In this document: positions 61,992-64,000 of the stretch, piece after piece
Numbering within the stretch: position 1 is the first letter of the stretch
Layout: each line of letters begins with the position of its first letter
Assembly (NCBI RefSeq): GCF_003344625.1
Contig: NZ_QPKJ02000002.1
Coordinates: 893,308 to 957,307 of the forward strand
Source: Solirubrobacter deserti
GTDB taxonomy: Bacteria; Actinomycetota; Thermoleophilia; Solirubrobacterales; Solirubrobacteraceae
Length of the DNA stretch: 64,000 bases
Reading direction: 5' to 3'
Program-made: the position numbers and the translations under genes
The notes under the pieces: model-generated
What the model saw: only the letters and a program-made list of their open reading frames with translations
The model's database searches: none
What the model was told of the DNA's origin: nothing

Positions 61992-63182
61992 TCAGTGAGG
62001 GGCGAGTCCGGTGATGGTGAGTCGCTGCGGGCGGCCGCCCGTCTTGACGCGAACGACGCGCTTGAGCGAAGCTGCCCGCAGGACGTGCACGCGTCCGGCG
62101 GCCGGCTCGGTGACCACGACGCGGCCTGCACCCATCGCGAGCTCCGGCGTCGGTCGGCGACTCGCGGCGTTGAACGCGCGCGTCACACGCGCGCTGCCGC
62201 GCGACGCTCCCGTGCGCAGGTCAAGACGGCGGACCTTCCCGTCGTCGGTGAGCACGGCCACGGAGCGTCCGTCGACGGCGAACGACGCGAGATCCCCGGG
62301 GAGGGGGATCGCGGTCGTCGTGCCCGCGACGCGGTCGATCCGGACCAGGGCGCGGGTGCCGAAGTCGCCGACGAGATAGCGGCCGCTGTCATCGACCTGC
62401 ACGCCCCAGGCGCGCTGCTCGGCGGCGGTGGGGGCGGGGTACGCCAACTTGGTGGCGCTGACCTGTCCGTTCTGTAGGCTCGCGCTGAGGATCCCATCGG
62501 CACAGGCGAAGACCGCCCAGTCCTCGCCGGCCGCCTCGCCGTGCAACTCGGGGCAGGCGCCAAGGCGGCCGACCTCGGTCCCGGCCGCATCGCGCACACT
62601 CACGTCGACGGGCAACGCCCCGTCCTCTGCTGCCGGGTCGGCCGCTGTGACCAGCAGACGGTCGCCGACGGTCACGGCAACGCCGTGGTGCGGCTTGCCG
62701 GTTGCGATCTGGGTGCCGGCGCCGGCGCGACGGCGCAGATCGCCCAAGGCGAAGACGTGGGCGGTGCCGGTCCCGTCCGTGAAGACGGTGACGGCATCGC
62801 CGTGCGACACGACGTGCGAGGGCTTGGGCTGCTCGAGCTCGAACGGCGTGAGCCGGGGTCGAGCGACGTAGGAGTGGAAGTGGTCGCCGTGGGGCTGGGT
62901 CCAGGTGCCGCTGTCGAGCACCGACACCCGGTCACCGTCGTACTGCACCGCGGCGACGTGACGGCCGTCGGACAAGCGCGTCAGATAGGCCGGAGCGTCG
63001 CCCGGCAGGGCGAACGGCTTTCCACGGCGCTCGCCGTCGAGCGTGAATACCGCGACTTTTCCGCGTTGACCGTCGCTGACGACGATCCGCGGTTCCAGCC
63101 GTTCCACAGCGGCTTCCGCGGTGGAGCCAAGGCCGACGCTCACGGCGAGCGCAAGTGGGACGGCCGACAACGAACGATGCAT
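61992..63182 (-). CDS. aztD: AztD-like secreted beta-propeller metallochaperone
   Basis: The 396-residue protein has a signal peptide (HRSLSAVPLALAVSVGLGSTAEA), then a beta-propeller with His-rich loops: QPHGDHFHSYV (H98, H101, H103), PSHVVSHGD (H123, H127) and GKPHHGVAV (H165, H166). This matches AztD, which in Paracoccus carries zinc to the ABC-transporter binding protein AztC. Two Cys (ACPELHG, FACADG) may form a disulfide. A GGAGGAG 5 nt before ATG 63182 decides the start. No aztABC is in the window. A perfect operator-like 15-mer is 35 bp upstream. The gene fits a zinc-acquisition role, though the transporter must be elsewhere. Confidence 0.82.
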   Translation of the reverse strand: MHRSLSAVPLALAVSVGLGSTAEAAVERLEPRIVVSDGQRGKVAVFTLDGERRGKPFALPGDAPAYLTRLSDGRHVAAVQYDGDRVSVLDSGTWTQPHGDHFHSYVARPRLTPFELEQPKPSHVVSHGDAVTVFTDGTGTAHVFALGDLRRRAGAGTQIATGKPHHGVAVTVGDRLLVTAADPAAEDGALPVDVSVRDAAGTEVGRLGACPELHGEAAGEDWAVFACADGILSASLQNGQVSATKLAYPAPTAAEQRAWGVQVDDSGRYLVGDFGTRALVRIDRVAGTTTAIPLPGDLASFAVDGRSVAVLTDDGKVRRLDLRTGASRGSARVTRAFNAASRRPTPELAMGAGRVVVTEPAAGRVHVLRAASLKRVVRVKTGGRPQRLTITGLAPH

Positions 63183-63216
63183 GGCATCTCCTCCTGGAAA
63201 CGGAGCCAAAACATAA

Positions 63217-63231
63217 CAAGACTCAGTCTTG
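63217..63231 (-). promoter_or_regulatory. Fur/Zur-type operator candidate, copy 5
   Basis: CAAGACTCAGTCTTG has 7-bp arms CAAGACT and AGTCTTG around one central base. It lies 35 bp upstream of the AztD-like ATG, next to a TTATGT sequence that could be its -10 box. Confidence 0.6.
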
Positions 63232-63264
63232 TATAGTTACCTGCACTCCCACTCTCCAGGAGGT

Positions 63265-63318
63265 GGTGCTCGCCGGCGGTGAGTCCTCGCGACGACCCCA
63301 TTGCCGCCGGCGAGCACC
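63265..63318 (-). terminator. Large hairpin after the methyltransferase remnant
   Basis: 15-bp arms GGTGCTCGCCGGCGG (63265-63279) and CCGCCGGCGAGCACC (63304-63318) flank a 24-base loop, 77 nt after the methyltransferase stop on the minus strand and just before the AztD-like promoter. It probably ends the methyltransferase transcript. Confidence 0.55.
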
Positions 63319-63394
63319 AAAAGATTGCTTGCCCGTGTCTCCTCTGGCTGCACTGGGCGAACTGCGACGGTTCGCTCGTGATGTGGCGTTTGCC

Positions 63395-64000
63395 CTACAC
63401 GACCCGGCGGACAAGCGTGACGACGTCGGTCACCGTCGCGGTCTGCCCGTCCGGACCCGTCGCCTCGCGTCGCGGCGTGCCGGCGATCTCCGAGACCCAT
63501 ACGCCCGCTTCGAGTTGCAGTTCGTTCTGTTGCTCCTGCGGGGTCGGAAAGCGCGTTTCAGGGTCCTGGTTCCAGGACCAGGGCTGGATCGAGCCGTGCA
63601 CGACGACCAAGAGCCGGCACCGGGAGCGATCGCCTTTGCGGCGCGGCGCAGCACAGCGGGGCGGTTGAAGTCGACCGGTGACTGCAGGTACAGCGCGAAG
63701 ACCAGATCGAAGCTCCCGGCCGGGAATGAGGAGGCCAGGTCGTGCGCCTGCGTATCGATGCGATCTTCCAGTCCCAGTTCGGCGGCGCGAGCGGCGACGC
63801 GCGCGACGGCACGGGTCGAGACATCGACCGCCGTCGCGTGCCACCCACGACCCGCGAGCCAGATCGAGTCGTCCCCGAGGTCGCATCCCAAGTCGAGCGC
63901 CCGACCTGCGACGAGCGGTTCGGCGATTTTGTCGGCGCCGGGTGAAAACTGGTCCACCTGCGCCGGTTGAAAGGTGGGCCACCCGGCGGGTGGCTCGCGG
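63395..64000 (-). pseudogene. Class I SAM methyltransferase, frameshifted and cut by the window edge
   Basis: The minus-strand frame is open to base 64000 (residues REPPAGWPTFQPAQVDQFSPG, minus its edges), so the gene starts outside the window. The SAM-binding site ALDLGCDLGDDSIWLAGRG and VDVSTRAVARV, and DLASSFPAGSFDLVFALYLQSP, are in one frame; after AKAIAPG, near 63620, the homologous continuation LLVVVHGSIQPWSWNQDPETRF to TATVTDVVTLVRRVV is in another frame, stopping at 63395. One missing base explains this. It resembles small methyltransferases with a TehB/TPMT-like fold; either a true pseudogene or a sequencing error. Confidence 0.75.

Overview
The window is very GC-rich, almost every real gene prefers G or C at third codon positions, GTG/TTG starts are common and genes overlap by 1-4 nt. 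These traits, together with the protein types (F420-type LLM oxidoreductase, secreted proteins ending in an Arg-rich Cys-containing domain, a thin set of pilus genes next to aroC), point to an actinomycete, most likely of the Thermoleophilia/Solirubrobacterales group. That placement is inference from gene content; no 16S gene is present.

Layout. 1-2000: end of a type IV pilus operon (pilN, pilO, a membrane-anchored partner), closed by a terminator. 2107-6246: shikimate block aroC, fused aroK-aroB, aroQ, then an M24 peptidase. 6307-12007: accessory block of secreted and stress genes, including a MarR-GNAT fusion with its own palindromic operators. 12033-16010: efp, nusB, xseB, ispA, dxs. 16096-28885: tlyA, nadK, recN, pyrG, M20 peptidase, Nudix hydrolase, xerD, deoB and mutM, mixed with secreted proteins. 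28890-40293: grx, recO, LysR/SDR pair, ppdK, dgt, dnaG, an HTH-HNH protein with an SOS-like box, and tRNA-Asn. 40546-48618: PQQ-type sugar dehydrogenase, glycosyltransferase, GNAT, LLM oxidoreductase, split REC/HD-GYP pair, RES toxin-antitoxin pair and a small secreted protein.

At 48689 a tRNA with anticodon CAT is followed by a decayed tyrosine-integrase remnant, and then by an accessory region (49785-63182) that looks like an extracytoplasmic metal (probably zinc) and redox system: three secreted choice-of-anchor-M type surface proteins, two tandem mini membrane proteins, a lipoprotein, a secreted Asp-box propeller with a CxCC motif (its 3' end is frameshifted), a thioredoxin-CcdA fusion, two Fur-family regulators (one lacking the structural-zinc cysteines), a 115-residue protein with 28 histidines built from an internal duplication, and an AztD-like beta-propeller metallochaperone. 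Five copies of a 15-bp inverted repeat (half-site close to TGAGA, N5, TCTCA) lie in front of four of these transcription units, which suggests one Fur/Zur-type regulon. No ABC metal transporter is visible in the window.

Smaller points include predicted LexA boxes at recN and at the HTH-HNH gene, canonical start codons missing from efp and recO, a run of leaderless-type promoters with a -10 box 6-8 nt before the start codon, a very long Gly/Gln/His/Pro and RGG linker in DnaG, and an AT-rich rare-codon patch inside ppdK. The window ends inside a frameshifted methyltransferase gene.
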